The position numbers and the translations under genes were made by a program. This document shows positions 32,685 to 40,715 of a stretch of 59,706 bases of DNA, in pieces (position 1 is the first letter of the stretch; each line of letters begins with the position of its first letter). The DNA comes from CAKRPJ01 sp934376955. Lineage in GTDB: Bacteria > Bacillota > Clostridia > Lachnospirales > Lachnospiraceae. Below the pieces are notes generated by a model, which was not told the DNA's origin, did no database searches, and saw only the letters and a program-made list of their open reading frames with translations. Where the stretch lies: the NCBI GenBank assembly GCA_934376955.1, contig CAKRPJ010000012.1, positions 1-59,706 on the forward strand. Reading direction: 5' to 3'.

Positions 32685-34277
32685 GTGCCAAAAGAATGGA
32701 AGAAGATCAGAATATGGAAGCTTTTCGCAAAAAAGCAGAGCGTAGGAATGCAGAGAAAGCTGATGTTCTACTGGAGCTTTACGATCTTGGCGGTTTTTGC
32801 GGCCGTGGTCTTCCTCTTATCGATCACAGGAGCCTTTTCCCGGAGCGGTGAACAGTTAAACGAAGTGATGGAGCTCCAGCAAAAGACTATGCAGGAGCAT
32901 CTGGCAGATCATTTTGACAAGTTAACTGCTCAGGGCATCAATCTTTCCAAGGAATTAAGCCGAGAGATTGAGAGGATATTAATACAGGACGGAATTTCGT
33001 TAGAGGAAGCCAATAATTCTCCGGATCGTCTGCTGCAGCTGCAGGAGACCATGTATCCGCTGGTCAGCGAGACTCTCCGGACGGCAAACTGCAACGGAGC
33101 TTATGCAATATTGAATGCAACGATCAACACAAGGCTTCCGGTTTCCGATCATTCCCGGAGCGGTGTTTATCTGCGATATTCCAATCTAAGCGCCAGCAGT
33201 CCGGCCGCACCGATGGTCGTATGCTTTCGTGGTATCCCGGACATTGCCAGAAAAAATGATGTGGAAATGCATAATCGATGGAATATGGAATTTGACATGG
33301 ATCTTATCCCCGGATGCCGGGAATTAATGAAAACGATCTTAGGCCGTCCGGCGCAGCATTATTATTGGACGAAGCGGATCAATCTAAAGGATACGTGGGA
33401 GTCGGTCATGCTGCTTTGTGTACCGATCATAGGGAGCAGCGGGACGGTGTACGGTGTCTGTGGTGTCGAGATCAGCACCATGTATTTCCAGTTCTCCTAC
33501 CCTACTGTGGAGGGACAATTCGGCTCCGCTGTTACGGTGCTGGCCCCGATTTCTGAGGATCGTCTCCTGTTATCGGAAGGATTGGTGGGCAATGTAAAAG
33601 GTACTTATTTAAGCGGAAAGGAAACACTCAATATCCGGCCGGGTAAGTTTTATAATGAATATGCTGCGGGTAATGAGCGGTATATCGGTCTTCATCGTAC
33701 CATCTCGATCTCAAAGGGAGATAAGGAGGACACGGTATGGGCAGCGGCCCTTCTTATTCCGCAGGAGAGCTATGCCGCATATTTAAGCAGAATACAAAAA
33801 ACATGGATATTTGCTGCTCTGGTAATGTTCTTTGCTTTGCTTCTGCTGTCCTTTTATATGGTGCGGCGGTTTGTCCGCCCCATTACGGATATTTTAAGAC
33901 AGTTCCAGCAGGAGGAAATACCGACTGAGGGAATATCCTCAGGAATCTCAGAGGTGGATCAGCTGGCGCGATTTTTAAATGAGCGGGCAAAAAATCAGCG
34001 ATTAGAGCAGGGACAGCTTCCGCCAAATATTGCCGAGCTGTTTGACCAGTTTGTAGAACGAAGAAAATTACTTACGGAGGCGGAACAGAATATTTTCCGC
34101 TATTACATTGAAGGTCACGAGATCGCAGAAATTCCGGAGCTTGCATTTATCAGCATGAGTACGGTAAGAAAACATAACCGGAGCATCTATGAGAAGCTGG
34201 GAGTGGCCTCCAGAGACGAGCTGATGCTGTATATTGATCTGCTGCGCCGCTGCGGAAGACTTCAGGAGATTTCATAA
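32685..34277 (+). CDS. Membrane-bound LuxR-type regulator with Cache-like sensor
   Basis: A 530-residue one-component membrane regulator. Two transmembrane helices (about 25-47 and 362-385) flank a ~310-residue extracytoplasmic region with the look of a double Cache sensor. A HAMP-like stretch (RRFVRPITDILRQF) links to a C-terminal LuxR-type helix-turn-helix (about 455-520: LTEAEQNIFRYYIEGHEIAE, ISMSTVRKHNRSIYEKLGV). A DNA-binding domain on a membrane sensor with no kinase or receiver is uncommon. The GTG start follows GGAGGAAAC. Possible targets are the adjacent TraX gene or the membrane/lipoprotein genes downstream. Confidence 0.8.
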   Translation: MPKEWKKIRIWKLFAKKQSVGMQRKLMFYWSFTILAVFAAVVFLLSITGAFSRSGEQLNEVMELQQKTMQEHLADHFDKLTAQGINLSKELSREIERILIQDGISLEEANNSPDRLLQLQETMYPLVSETLRTANCNGAYAILNATINTRLPVSDHSRSGVYLRYSNLSASSPAAPMVVCFRGIPDIARKNDVEMHNRWNMEFDMDLIPGCRELMKTILGRPAQHYYWTKRINLKDTWESVMLLCVPIIGSSGTVYGVCGVEISTMYFQFSYPTVEGQFGSAVTVLAPISEDRLLLSEGLVGNVKGTYLSGKETLNIRPGKFYNEYAAGNERYIGLHRTISISKGDKEDTVWAAALLIPQESYAAYLSRIQKTWIFAALVMFFALLLLSFYMVRRFVRPITDILRQFQQEEIPTEGISSGISEVDQLARFLNERAKNQRLEQGQLPPNIAELFDQFVERRKLLTEAEQNIFRYYIEGHEIAEIPELAFISMSTVRKHNRSIYEKLGVASRDELMLYIDLLRRCGRLQEIS

Positions 34278-34288
34278 ATAATATATGG

Positions 34289-34328
34289 AAAACGCACAAA
34301 ATCACAGGTATGGTTTTGTGCGTTTTTG
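34289..34328 (+). terminator. Terminator after the LuxR-type regulator
   Basis: AACGCACAAAA pairs perfectly with TTTTGTGCGTT and is followed by TTTG. It ends the TraX-regulator unit. Confidence 0.9.
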
Positions 34329-34462
34329 CTATTATCCAATGGATACCATAGAGGGGAAATTGGCAAAAGTATCCAGAGGACTATATACAAATACAGGCTT
34401 TAACTGATATAACAAAGGTGAACCAAACAAAATAGCAAAAAAGCTAAAAAGGAGGATACGAC

Positions 34463-34876
34463 ATGAAGGGACAGAAATTTTTAAAGGTAACATCTATTCT
34501 TATGATAATCGGCGGCGTTATCGCTGCGATCGCCGGTGTCATTGCGATCATCGGTATCAGCGCCATAGCAGCTCTGACAGGCAGCGCTGAGGGTACCGGT
34601 CTTCTTTACGCAAGCTCGATCATTGTAACCGTAGCATCGATCATTCAGTTGATCGCCGGAATTAAGGGCCTTGGCGCCTGCAAGGATCCGATGAAGGCAG
34701 AAGGCTGCATTAAATGGGGCATCATCATTGCTGTCTTAAGTATCGTATCGATGATAATCGGTGTCGTTGGCGGTGGTGACTTCAATATTACCAGCCTGCT
34801 CCTTAACCTGCTGCTTCCGGGCTTATATGCTTACGGTGCAGTGCAGATGAAGGGTGAAGTAAGTACAGGCGCATAA
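34463..34876 (+). CDS. Small membrane protein of unknown function
   Basis: A 137-residue protein with four hydrophobic helices (about 9-38, 46-70, 83-103, 108-127), rich in Ile, Gly and Ala. I do not recognise a family. AAGGAGGAT precedes the ATG. A lipoprotein gene starts 40 bases after its stop, so the two probably form one unit. Its composition resembles small stress-related membrane proteins, but no role is claimed. Confidence 0.75.
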   Translation: MKGQKFLKVTSILMIIGGVIAAIAGVIAIIGISAIAALTGSAEGTGLLYASSIIVTVASIIQLIAGIKGLGACKDPMKAEGCIKWGIIIAVLSIVSMIIGVVGGGDFNITSLLLNLLLPGLYAYGAVQMKGEVSTGA

Positions 34877-34916
34877 ATTAGAGAATAAGCTTGAAAAAAG
34901 GGAAAGGGATCATATT

Positions 34917-35519
34917 ATGAAAAAATCAAGAAAAATATTGGCGTTTCTTTTAGCGGTTGTGATGCTTGTAGGGATGACTGCCTGTGCAAAGGGCGGAGGA
35001 AAATCCGGCGGTGGAGCTTCTGACGGAGGAGCTGTTTCCGGTGAAAACAGCGGCAAGGAGAAGGGCGCTCCCGCAGAGATCAAGGGAGAAACTTATGAGA
35101 CCAGCCTGATCAGTGCATTTAGCCCGGAGGGCTGGATGGCATTTCCAAAAGCAGATTTCTTTGAGGAGTACCCGGATGAGCCGGGAGATCCGCACGGCCT
35201 GCGCATCCACAAGGGAGCGAAGGAGGAGCTGGATCAGTTATCAACACCCGGCATCCAGGTCGACTATTATCCGGAGGACACAGAGATGTATGACTCCAGA
35301 GAGTTCTATGAGGATTCAAAGGAGCTGGAGCCGTTCACGACCGGAGATTATACATGGGAAGGCTTTTCCGCTACTTCAGCCGGTATGAAGCTCATGGTTC
35401 TGACCGTAAGAGAGCCGTATCAGCTGGAGGTTACCATCTTCCCGGAGCTCGGGGATCAAACGATATCCCTGGACGACGCAGATGTTCAGGCGATCCTCTC
35501 CAGTATTACCGTAAAATAG
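34917..35519 (+). CDS. Lipoprotein of unknown function
   Basis: A 200-residue exported lipoprotein. The signal peptide is MKKSRKILAFLLAVVMLVGM followed by TAC, with the lipid Cys near residue 23. A Gly/Ser-rich spacer (about 25-45) precedes a globular domain (SAFSPEGWMAFPKADFFEEY and on). Its build resembles other clostridial lipoproteins but no family is recognised. It is followed by a strong terminator. Confidence 0.8.
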   Translation: MKKSRKILAFLLAVVMLVGMTACAKGGGKSGGGASDGGAVSGENSGKEKGAPAEIKGETYETSLISAFSPEGWMAFPKADFFEEYPDEPGDPHGLRIHKGAKEELDQLSTPGIQVDYYPEDTEMYDSREFYEDSKELEPFTTGDYTWEGFSATSAGMKLMVLTVREPYQLEVTIFPELGDQTISLDDADVQAILSSITVK

Positions 35520-35531
35520 TATAGGATACAG

Positions 35532-35583
35532 AAGATCTCATCCGCAGGAACCAAATCAGTTCCTCAACGGATGAGATCTTTTT
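35532..35583 (+). terminator. Terminator after the lipoprotein gene
   Basis: AAGATCTCATCCG pairs perfectly with CGGATGAGATCTT, followed by TTT; an inner GGAAC/GTTCC stem extends it. Confidence 0.9.
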
Positions 35584-35597
35584 ATATCCGCTTGACA
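35584..35597 (+). promoter_or_regulatory. Partial element end and -35-like TTGACA before the recombinase operon
   Basis: ATATCCGCTTGAC (35584-35596) matches the last bases of the 163 bp element exactly, and CTTGACA would serve as a -35 box for the operon starting at 35653. The match is only 13 bp, so it may be chance. No clear -10 at standard spacing. Confidence 0.35.
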
Positions 35598-35652
35598 TTA
35601 TAAACGCCGTCTGTATGGGCATAATAACTGTGCAGGAAAGGAGGCAGATCAG

Positions 35653-35901
35653 ATGACAGGATCTGAAAAGACAAGGCTGCAGTCGGTGGACCGCTCAACA
35701 CTGCACAGTTTAAATGAGGTGAAGCTCGATCCCTCGCTGCCGTATGAGCAGAGGATGAAAAGCTATGTGGAGCAGATCGGAGATCCCTACTGCTATCTGG
35801 ATGGTGATATGGTCGTCAGTCTTGGGTTTTCCGACACGGGAGGCAGCCTGAAGGATCGATTGGAGGCTCTGGCCGTCAATATGGAAGGAAGGTCGTATTG
35901 A
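35653..35901 (+). CDS. Small DUF6870-like protein linked to recombinases
   Basis: An 82-residue acidic protein, MTGSEKTRLQSVDRSTLHSL at the start and a YVEQIGDPYCYLDGDMVVSL core. Small proteins of this type (DUF6870, as I recall it) occur directly before large serine recombinase genes in Clostridia. AAAGGAGG precedes the ATG. Its stop overlaps the TTG start of the first recombinase, so the two are translationally coupled. It could be a recombination directionality factor or accessory protein; that is inference only. Confidence 0.7.
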   Translation: MTGSEKTRLQSVDRSTLHSLNEVKLDPSLPYEQRMKSYVEQIGDPYCYLDGDMVVSLGFSDTGGSLKDRLEALAVNMEGRSY

Positions 35902-37577
35902 TAGAAGGACACAAAAGCCGGAGTTCCCGAACAGGGGAAGATAACTATGAGGCAATCGCGTATTACCGCCTGTCTCGGGACGATGGCAAGGAGCACGAAT
36001 CAGACAGTATCGCAAATCAGCGGGCCCTGATCCGGGAGTATGTAAAAGCACATCCGAATATCAGGCTGGCAGAGGAAGCGTTTGATGACGGATACACGGG
36101 AACGAATTATGACCGGCCGGGCTTTCAGCGGGTCATGGAGGCGGTAAATAGTGGGCGTGTGAACTGCGTTATCGTGAAGGATCTCTCCCGGCTGGGCAGA
36201 GAGTATGTGGAAACAGGGAAATATCTGGAGATGATATTTCCCTCTATGGGGATCCGCTTCATCGCAATCAATGATGATGTGGACAGCATAAATGAAAGGC
36301 CCGGAGATGATATTCTGGTGCCGGTCAAAAACATAATGAACGAAACCTATTGCCGGGAGCTTTCTAAAAAGCTGAGAAAACAATTCCGGCTTCAGCGCTC
36401 TCAGGGAGAGTACATGGGAGCTTTTGCCTGTTATGGCTACAAAAAGCATCCGGACGATAAGCATAAGCTTATCATTGATGAGTATGCGGCAGAGGTCGTA
36501 AGAAATATATTTGCGTTAAAGCTTAAGGGCTTTGGCGATCAGGCGATTGCAGAACATTTAAACCGGGAAGCGATCCTGCCGCCGTCAGAATATAAAAGAA
36601 GTCTGGGATTAAACTATAAGTCCGGTTTAAAGGGGGCGGGTAAAAGCGGATGGAGAGCATTCACGATCCGTGGTATATTAACGAATCCGGTATATATCGG
36701 TGTTTTGATCCAAGGAAAGCGCGGAACGCCAAATTATAAGATCAGGCAGATGCGGGTACGGGAGGAAGGACAGTGGAGCGTGGTAAAGGACAATCATGAG
36801 GCAATCATAGATACCTTTACCTTTTATGCAGTCAAAAAGGCCCTTTCCGTAGATACCCGCGTTACTGCTAAAGCCGGGATCGTCGATCCGTTATCCGGAA
36901 TGATGGTCTGTGCGGATTGCGGCAGATCCATGGTAAAGAGGAGTGTCACCAGAGGAAAGAAGAAGTTTTCCTATTATGTATGCCACACCTACAAAAAAGG
37001 AGACGGCTGCACGAGCCACAGCATTCCGGTGGAAAAAACAGAGGCCGCAGTAATGAGGGCGATCAGAAATCAGATTGAGGTCGTGATCGAAATAAAGCAG
37101 CTGTTAGAGGAGATGGATCACAAGGAGGTTCTTTCCGTGAAATTAAAACGTATGGAGCTTTTGCTGGCGGAAAAAAACAGGGAGATAGACCGGCAGAAGA
37201 ACTTTCGCATGAAGCTGTATGAGGCATTGGAGGAGGGGCTGATCGAAAAGGGTGAGTATGAGGAGATGAGAAAAAAGGCAGCAGCGGTGATCGAGACGGC
37301 AGAGGCGGCGGCCGCCCGGCTGGAAAAGGAGCGGGATGACATTATCGCAGACAGTAAAAGCAAGCTTTTGTGGATCGAACAGCTGGCGGCCCATCAGGCT
37401 TCGGTAAAGCTCACGCGAGAGCTTGTGATGACCTTTATCGACAGGATAACGGTTTTTGAAGATAAGACGATACACATTGAATTTAATTATCGGGACGAGC
37501 TTTCTAAGCATCAGGAAATACTCCGCCCGATCCACCAGGAGGCTGGGCCGCTATGGCACGAAAAAGCAGATTTATAA
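35898..37577 (+). CDS. Large serine recombinase 1 of 3
   Basis: A 559-residue large serine recombinase, the class that integrates, excises or inverts mobile DNA at attachment sites. The resolvase domain (about 15-165) has the catalytic Ser in AYYRLSRDD, the conserved LSRLGREYVETGKYLE and the YTGTNYDRPGFQ loop. The recombinase domain (about 170-300) reads GAFACYGYKKHPDD, with a zinc ribbon VCADCGRSM...CHTY...GCTSH (about 335-375) and a coiled coil (about 400-500). The start is TTG at 35898, with AAGGAAGG before it, overlapping the upstream stop. All catalytic features are intact. Confidence 0.93.
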   Translation: MIEGHKSRSSRTGEDNYEAIAYYRLSRDDGKEHESDSIANQRALIREYVKAHPNIRLAEEAFDDGYTGTNYDRPGFQRVMEAVNSGRVNCVIVKDLSRLGREYVETGKYLEMIFPSMGIRFIAINDDVDSINERPGDDILVPVKNIMNETYCRELSKKLRKQFRLQRSQGEYMGAFACYGYKKHPDDKHKLIIDEYAAEVVRNIFALKLKGFGDQAIAEHLNREAILPPSEYKRSLGLNYKSGLKGAGKSGWRAFTIRGILTNPVYIGVLIQGKRGTPNYKIRQMRVREEGQWSVVKDNHEAIIDTFTFYAVKKALSVDTRVTAKAGIVDPLSGMMVCADCGRSMVKRSVTRGKKKFSYYVCHTYKKGDGCTSHSIPVEKTEAAVMRAIRNQIEVVIEIKQLLEEMDHKEVLSVKLKRMELLLAEKNREIDRQKNFRMKLYEALEEGLIEKGEYEEMRKKAAAVIETAEAAAARLEKERDDIIADSKSKLLWIEQLAAHQASVKLTRELVMTFIDRITVFEDKTIHIEFNYRDELSKHQEILRPIHQEAGPLWHEKADL

Positions 37578-38992
37578 AAGCCGACGAGGAAGCCAAAACA
37601 GGAGCCAAAGTATCGAAATCGGGAGCCTTTCTTACGTTTGCCGGGATCTATATGCGGCTTTCCATTGAGGATGAGGATAAGGAAGAACGAAATTCCATCG
37701 GAAATCAGAAAAAGCTTGCTCTGGATTATCTTAAGGATAAAGAAAATATGATCGCCGCAGAATTTTATGCAGATAACGGATATACAGGCATGAATTTCAA
37801 TCGTCCGGGATTTCAGCAGATGCTTAAGGATATTTACTCCGGCCGGATCAACTGTGTGATCGTAAAGGATATCTCCCGGCTGGGTCGTCATTTTGTTATG
37901 ACCGGGGAATTTGTGGAAAAGATCTTTCCGATGATGGGAGTCCGGCTGATCTGCATCAATGACGATTATGACAGCTTTGATGAAAATTGTGATTCGGCGG
38001 CGCTCCTTATGCCGTTTCGGATGATGATGAACGATCTTTATGTAAAGGACATCTCGAAAAAGATCAGAAGCAGTATCTCAGCAAGAATGGACAACGGAAC
38101 GTATCTTCCCTCCTCCGGCAGCGTCCCTTACGGTTACATCAGAAACCCGGAAAAGAATACCTTTGACATTGATGAGGAGGCGGCGCCTGTAGTCGTTCGC
38201 ATTTATGAGATGAGAGCAGCAGGTACCGCCATTAATACGATCGCGCGGCTTTTGAATGCGGAGGAGATCCCCTGTCCGGGACGGCTCCGCTATATTCGAG
38301 GGACTACCGATGCAAAAAAATATGAACATGCACTCTGGGTCCCCGGTACGCTCCGGAGGATCCTGACAGATCAGGCCTACATCGGCAACCGTGTCCACGG
38401 AAAGGTCAAGGGGGATAAGCTGGGAATGGATAAAACACGGCGATTTAAAGAGGAATGGAGGATCATCGAAGATGCCCACAGGCCGATCGTATCGAGAAAG
38501 CTCTATGATCGTGTGCAGGAGGTAATGAATATGGCGGCTTTAAGGTGCAGTACACATAAGGAGCAGGCGGCACCCAAAAAGGACTTCAGAGATATTCTCC
38601 GCGGAAAAGTATACTGTGGTGACTGCAAGAGCAGGATGCGCGGCTGCAAGGGGATGGGAAGAAAAGACAAGGACGGAAAACGCAGTGCGTATATTTATTA
38701 TGAATGCAGCAGGTTTATAGAAAGCGGGCGGGCAGCCTGTGCTTCCCACTATATCCGGCAGGATACGGTCATGGAGGCCATCGAGGACACCATCACGGAC
38801 AGCATGAAAAATGCAGCAGCCCCACAGCAAAGGGCTGTGGTCAACGATGGGACGCCGGGTACTTTTTGTATAGACAAAACAACAGTGGGGCTTCTTATAA
38901 AGAGGATCGATGTGTTTAGGGACAGGCATATCGAGATCGAGCTGGATCATGAGAGGCGATCCAAGGAGGAGATAAAAGATGCAGGACAATAG
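37553..38992 (+). CDS. Large serine recombinase 2 of 3
   Basis: A 479-residue recombinase, shorter than its neighbours mainly in the coiled-coil region. The catalytic Ser is in IYMRLSIEDED; ISRLGRHFVMTGEFVEK and YTGMNFNRPGFQQML are conserved. The recombinase domain has SSGSVPYGYIRNPE, and the zinc ribbon is VYCGDCKSRM with a later Cys pair (ECSRF, AACASH). Its start overlaps the end of gene 1 by 25 bases. It is only moderately similar to genes 1 and 3, so the trio is not a recent tandem duplication. Confidence 0.93.
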   Translation: MARKSRFIKADEEAKTGAKVSKSGAFLTFAGIYMRLSIEDEDKEERNSIGNQKKLALDYLKDKENMIAAEFYADNGYTGMNFNRPGFQQMLKDIYSGRINCVIVKDISRLGRHFVMTGEFVEKIFPMMGVRLICINDDYDSFDENCDSAALLMPFRMMMNDLYVKDISKKIRSSISARMDNGTYLPSSGSVPYGYIRNPEKNTFDIDEEAAPVVVRIYEMRAAGTAINTIARLLNAEEIPCPGRLRYIRGTTDAKKYEHALWVPGTLRRILTDQAYIGNRVHGKVKGDKLGMDKTRRFKEEWRIIEDAHRPIVSRKLYDRVQEVMNMAALRCSTHKEQAAPKKDFRDILRGKVYCGDCKSRMRGCKGMGRKDKDGKRSAYIYYECSRFIESGRAACASHYIRQDTVMEAIEDTITDSMKNAAAPQQRAVVNDGTPGTFCIDKTTVGLLIKRIDVFRDRHIEIELDHERRSKEEIKDAGQ

Positions 38993-40574
38993 GATCAATG
39001 CCTGCTATTTCCGCCTATCCTTAGAGGACGGCGATGTTGCCGCGGGCAATGTGACAGAAAGCTGCTCGATCGCATCCCAAAGACTGTGTGTGGAGCAGTT
39101 TCTTGGTGAGCACAAAGAGCTCGGGGACGGGTTTCAGGAATTTATCGATGACGGATATTCCGGGACGAGTATGGAGCGTCCGGCTATCCGTCGTCTTTTA
39201 GGTCTTGTGCAGCAGGGGATGGTCAAAACCATCATCGTCCGTGATCTTTCCCGTTTCGCACGAAATTATCTTGAGGCAGGCCATTATCTGGAGTTCATCT
39301 TTCCGGCCCACGGAGTCCGTTTTATTTCCATAAATGATCATTATGACAGCGGTGAACACGGGGAAGCTCCGGCGGGACTTGACCTTGTGATCCGAAACCT
39401 GATCAATGAGCTGTATAGCCGGGATATTTCCGGAAAAATAAAGAGTGCTGTCGATCTGAAAAAGAGAAAGGGGGAATATGTTTATGGCATAGCCCCCTTT
39501 GGCTATAAAAAGGGAGAGAGAAAGAATACGATCGTGGTGGATGAGGAGGCGGCTGCGACGGTGAGACGTATTTTTTCTCTTGCCGTAGAAGGAAAAACCG
39601 TGACAGAAATCGCACGGCTCTTAAACCGGGAGAAGGTGCCGACTCCCTCCCGGCATCTTGCACGTTATCGGAGCAGCAGGTATAAGGTCTATCCGGACTG
39701 GACATGGAGCTCAGTGAAAAACATTTTAGAGAACCGGATCTATACCGGAGATACGGAGCTGTTTAAATCTCATGTGGTAAAGATCGGAAGTGACCGCACA
39801 AAGCAGATACCGCGTGAGCTTCGGGAGATCATTCCGGAAACACATGAGGCCATCGTTTCGAGAGAAACCTATTTTCTTGCACTGAGCACCATCCGGACAA
39901 AAGCAAAGGCAAAGGGGGTCCCCCGGCAGAATCCCCTTACCTCGAAATTAGTATGCGGATGCTGCGGCAGCACACTCAGCAAGGGAAAAGAAAAGAATCG
40001 ATACTGGCTCTGTCAGAAGGGACGCTATGTGGATGGAGGGGACTGCCAGAAAATCCGGGTGGAGGAAACGGAAATCAGGGGGATCCTCCTGAGGGCGATC
40101 CGGCAGCAATGTGCTTTGGCGGATATCCGGCTTTCCGAGCAGCGAAAGAAAGGGAGGGAGGCAGACTCCGAATATGATCTCATCGAAGCAGAGCTTCGGC
40201 GCCTGAGAAAAAAATGTGACAAGCTGCAAAATGACAGGCAGGAGCTTTTAGAAGCTGTTCTTGAGGAGCGGATCTCAAAACAGGATTATCTGGAAATGAA
40301 ACAGAAGGTTCTGGCAGAGGAGGAGAAAGCGAAAGCAGGTCTTGCCATTTTACAGCAAAGACATAAGGCGGCAGCAGAGGCGATCCGAGAGACGAAGGCC
40401 GGGCAGGAAAGAGAAAGAGAGGTCGGCGGATTTGGGCTGCTCACGGAGCTGACGCCGGAAGTGATGAGGGCTCTTGTGAAACGTGTACTTATTTATCCGG
40501 ACAGGCGGATCCGTATTGAATGGAGCTTTCAGGAAAGTCTCCCTGAACATGATACTATATATAGTCACGAATAA
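38979..40574 (+). CDS. Large serine recombinase 3 of 3
   Basis: A 531-residue recombinase. The catalytic Ser is in CYFRLSLEDGD; LSRFARNYLEAGHYLEF and YSGTSMERPAIRRLL follow. The recombinase domain carries GIAPFGYKKGERK, and the zinc ribbon is LVCGCCGSTLSKG with a later CQKGRY...DC. A coiled coil lies at about 395-470. GAGGAGATAAAAG precedes the ATG, which overlaps gene 2 by 14 bases. Triplets of serine recombinases are known as integration modules of some Firmicute mobile elements; no relaxase or conjugation gene is in this window. Confidence 0.93.
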   Translation: MQDNRINACYFRLSLEDGDVAAGNVTESCSIASQRLCVEQFLGEHKELGDGFQEFIDDGYSGTSMERPAIRRLLGLVQQGMVKTIIVRDLSRFARNYLEAGHYLEFIFPAHGVRFISINDHYDSGEHGEAPAGLDLVIRNLINELYSRDISGKIKSAVDLKKRKGEYVYGIAPFGYKKGERKNTIVVDEEAAATVRRIFSLAVEGKTVTEIARLLNREKVPTPSRHLARYRSSRYKVYPDWTWSSVKNILENRIYTGDTELFKSHVVKIGSDRTKQIPRELREIIPETHEAIVSRETYFLALSTIRTKAKAKGVPRQNPLTSKLVCGCCGSTLSKGKEKNRYWLCQKGRYVDGGDCQKIRVEETEIRGILLRAIRQQCALADIRLSEQRKKGREADSEYDLIEAELRRLRKKCDKLQNDRQELLEAVLEERISKQDYLEMKQKVLAEEEKAKAGLAILQQRHKAAAEAIRETKAGQEREREVGGFGLLTELTPEVMRALVKRVLIYPDRRIRIEWSFQESLPEHDTIYSHE

Positions 40575-40592
40575 AGAAAATATGTCTATATC

Positions 40593-40643
40593 CTGTATTC
40601 CAACCGTTGGAAAGTGTCAGAAATGACAGATTATTCCAACTGT
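40593..40643. repeat. Inverted/direct repeats after the recombinase triplet
   Basis: Contains ATTCCAACCGTTGGAA (near-perfect palindrome), then TGTCAGAAATGACA (palindrome), then a second TTATTCCAACTGTT. The half-site ATTCCAAC occurs twice in direct and once in inverted orientation within 50 bp. It could be a recombinase binding/attachment site or a terminator-like structure, and it is the best candidate for the element's right end. Confidence 0.5.
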
Positions 40644-40715
40644 TCGCATATACTTTTCTTAAAAAAAATGATATGGTGATATCAGTACAGAAGTATTATA
40701 TGAGGAGGTTTGAGT

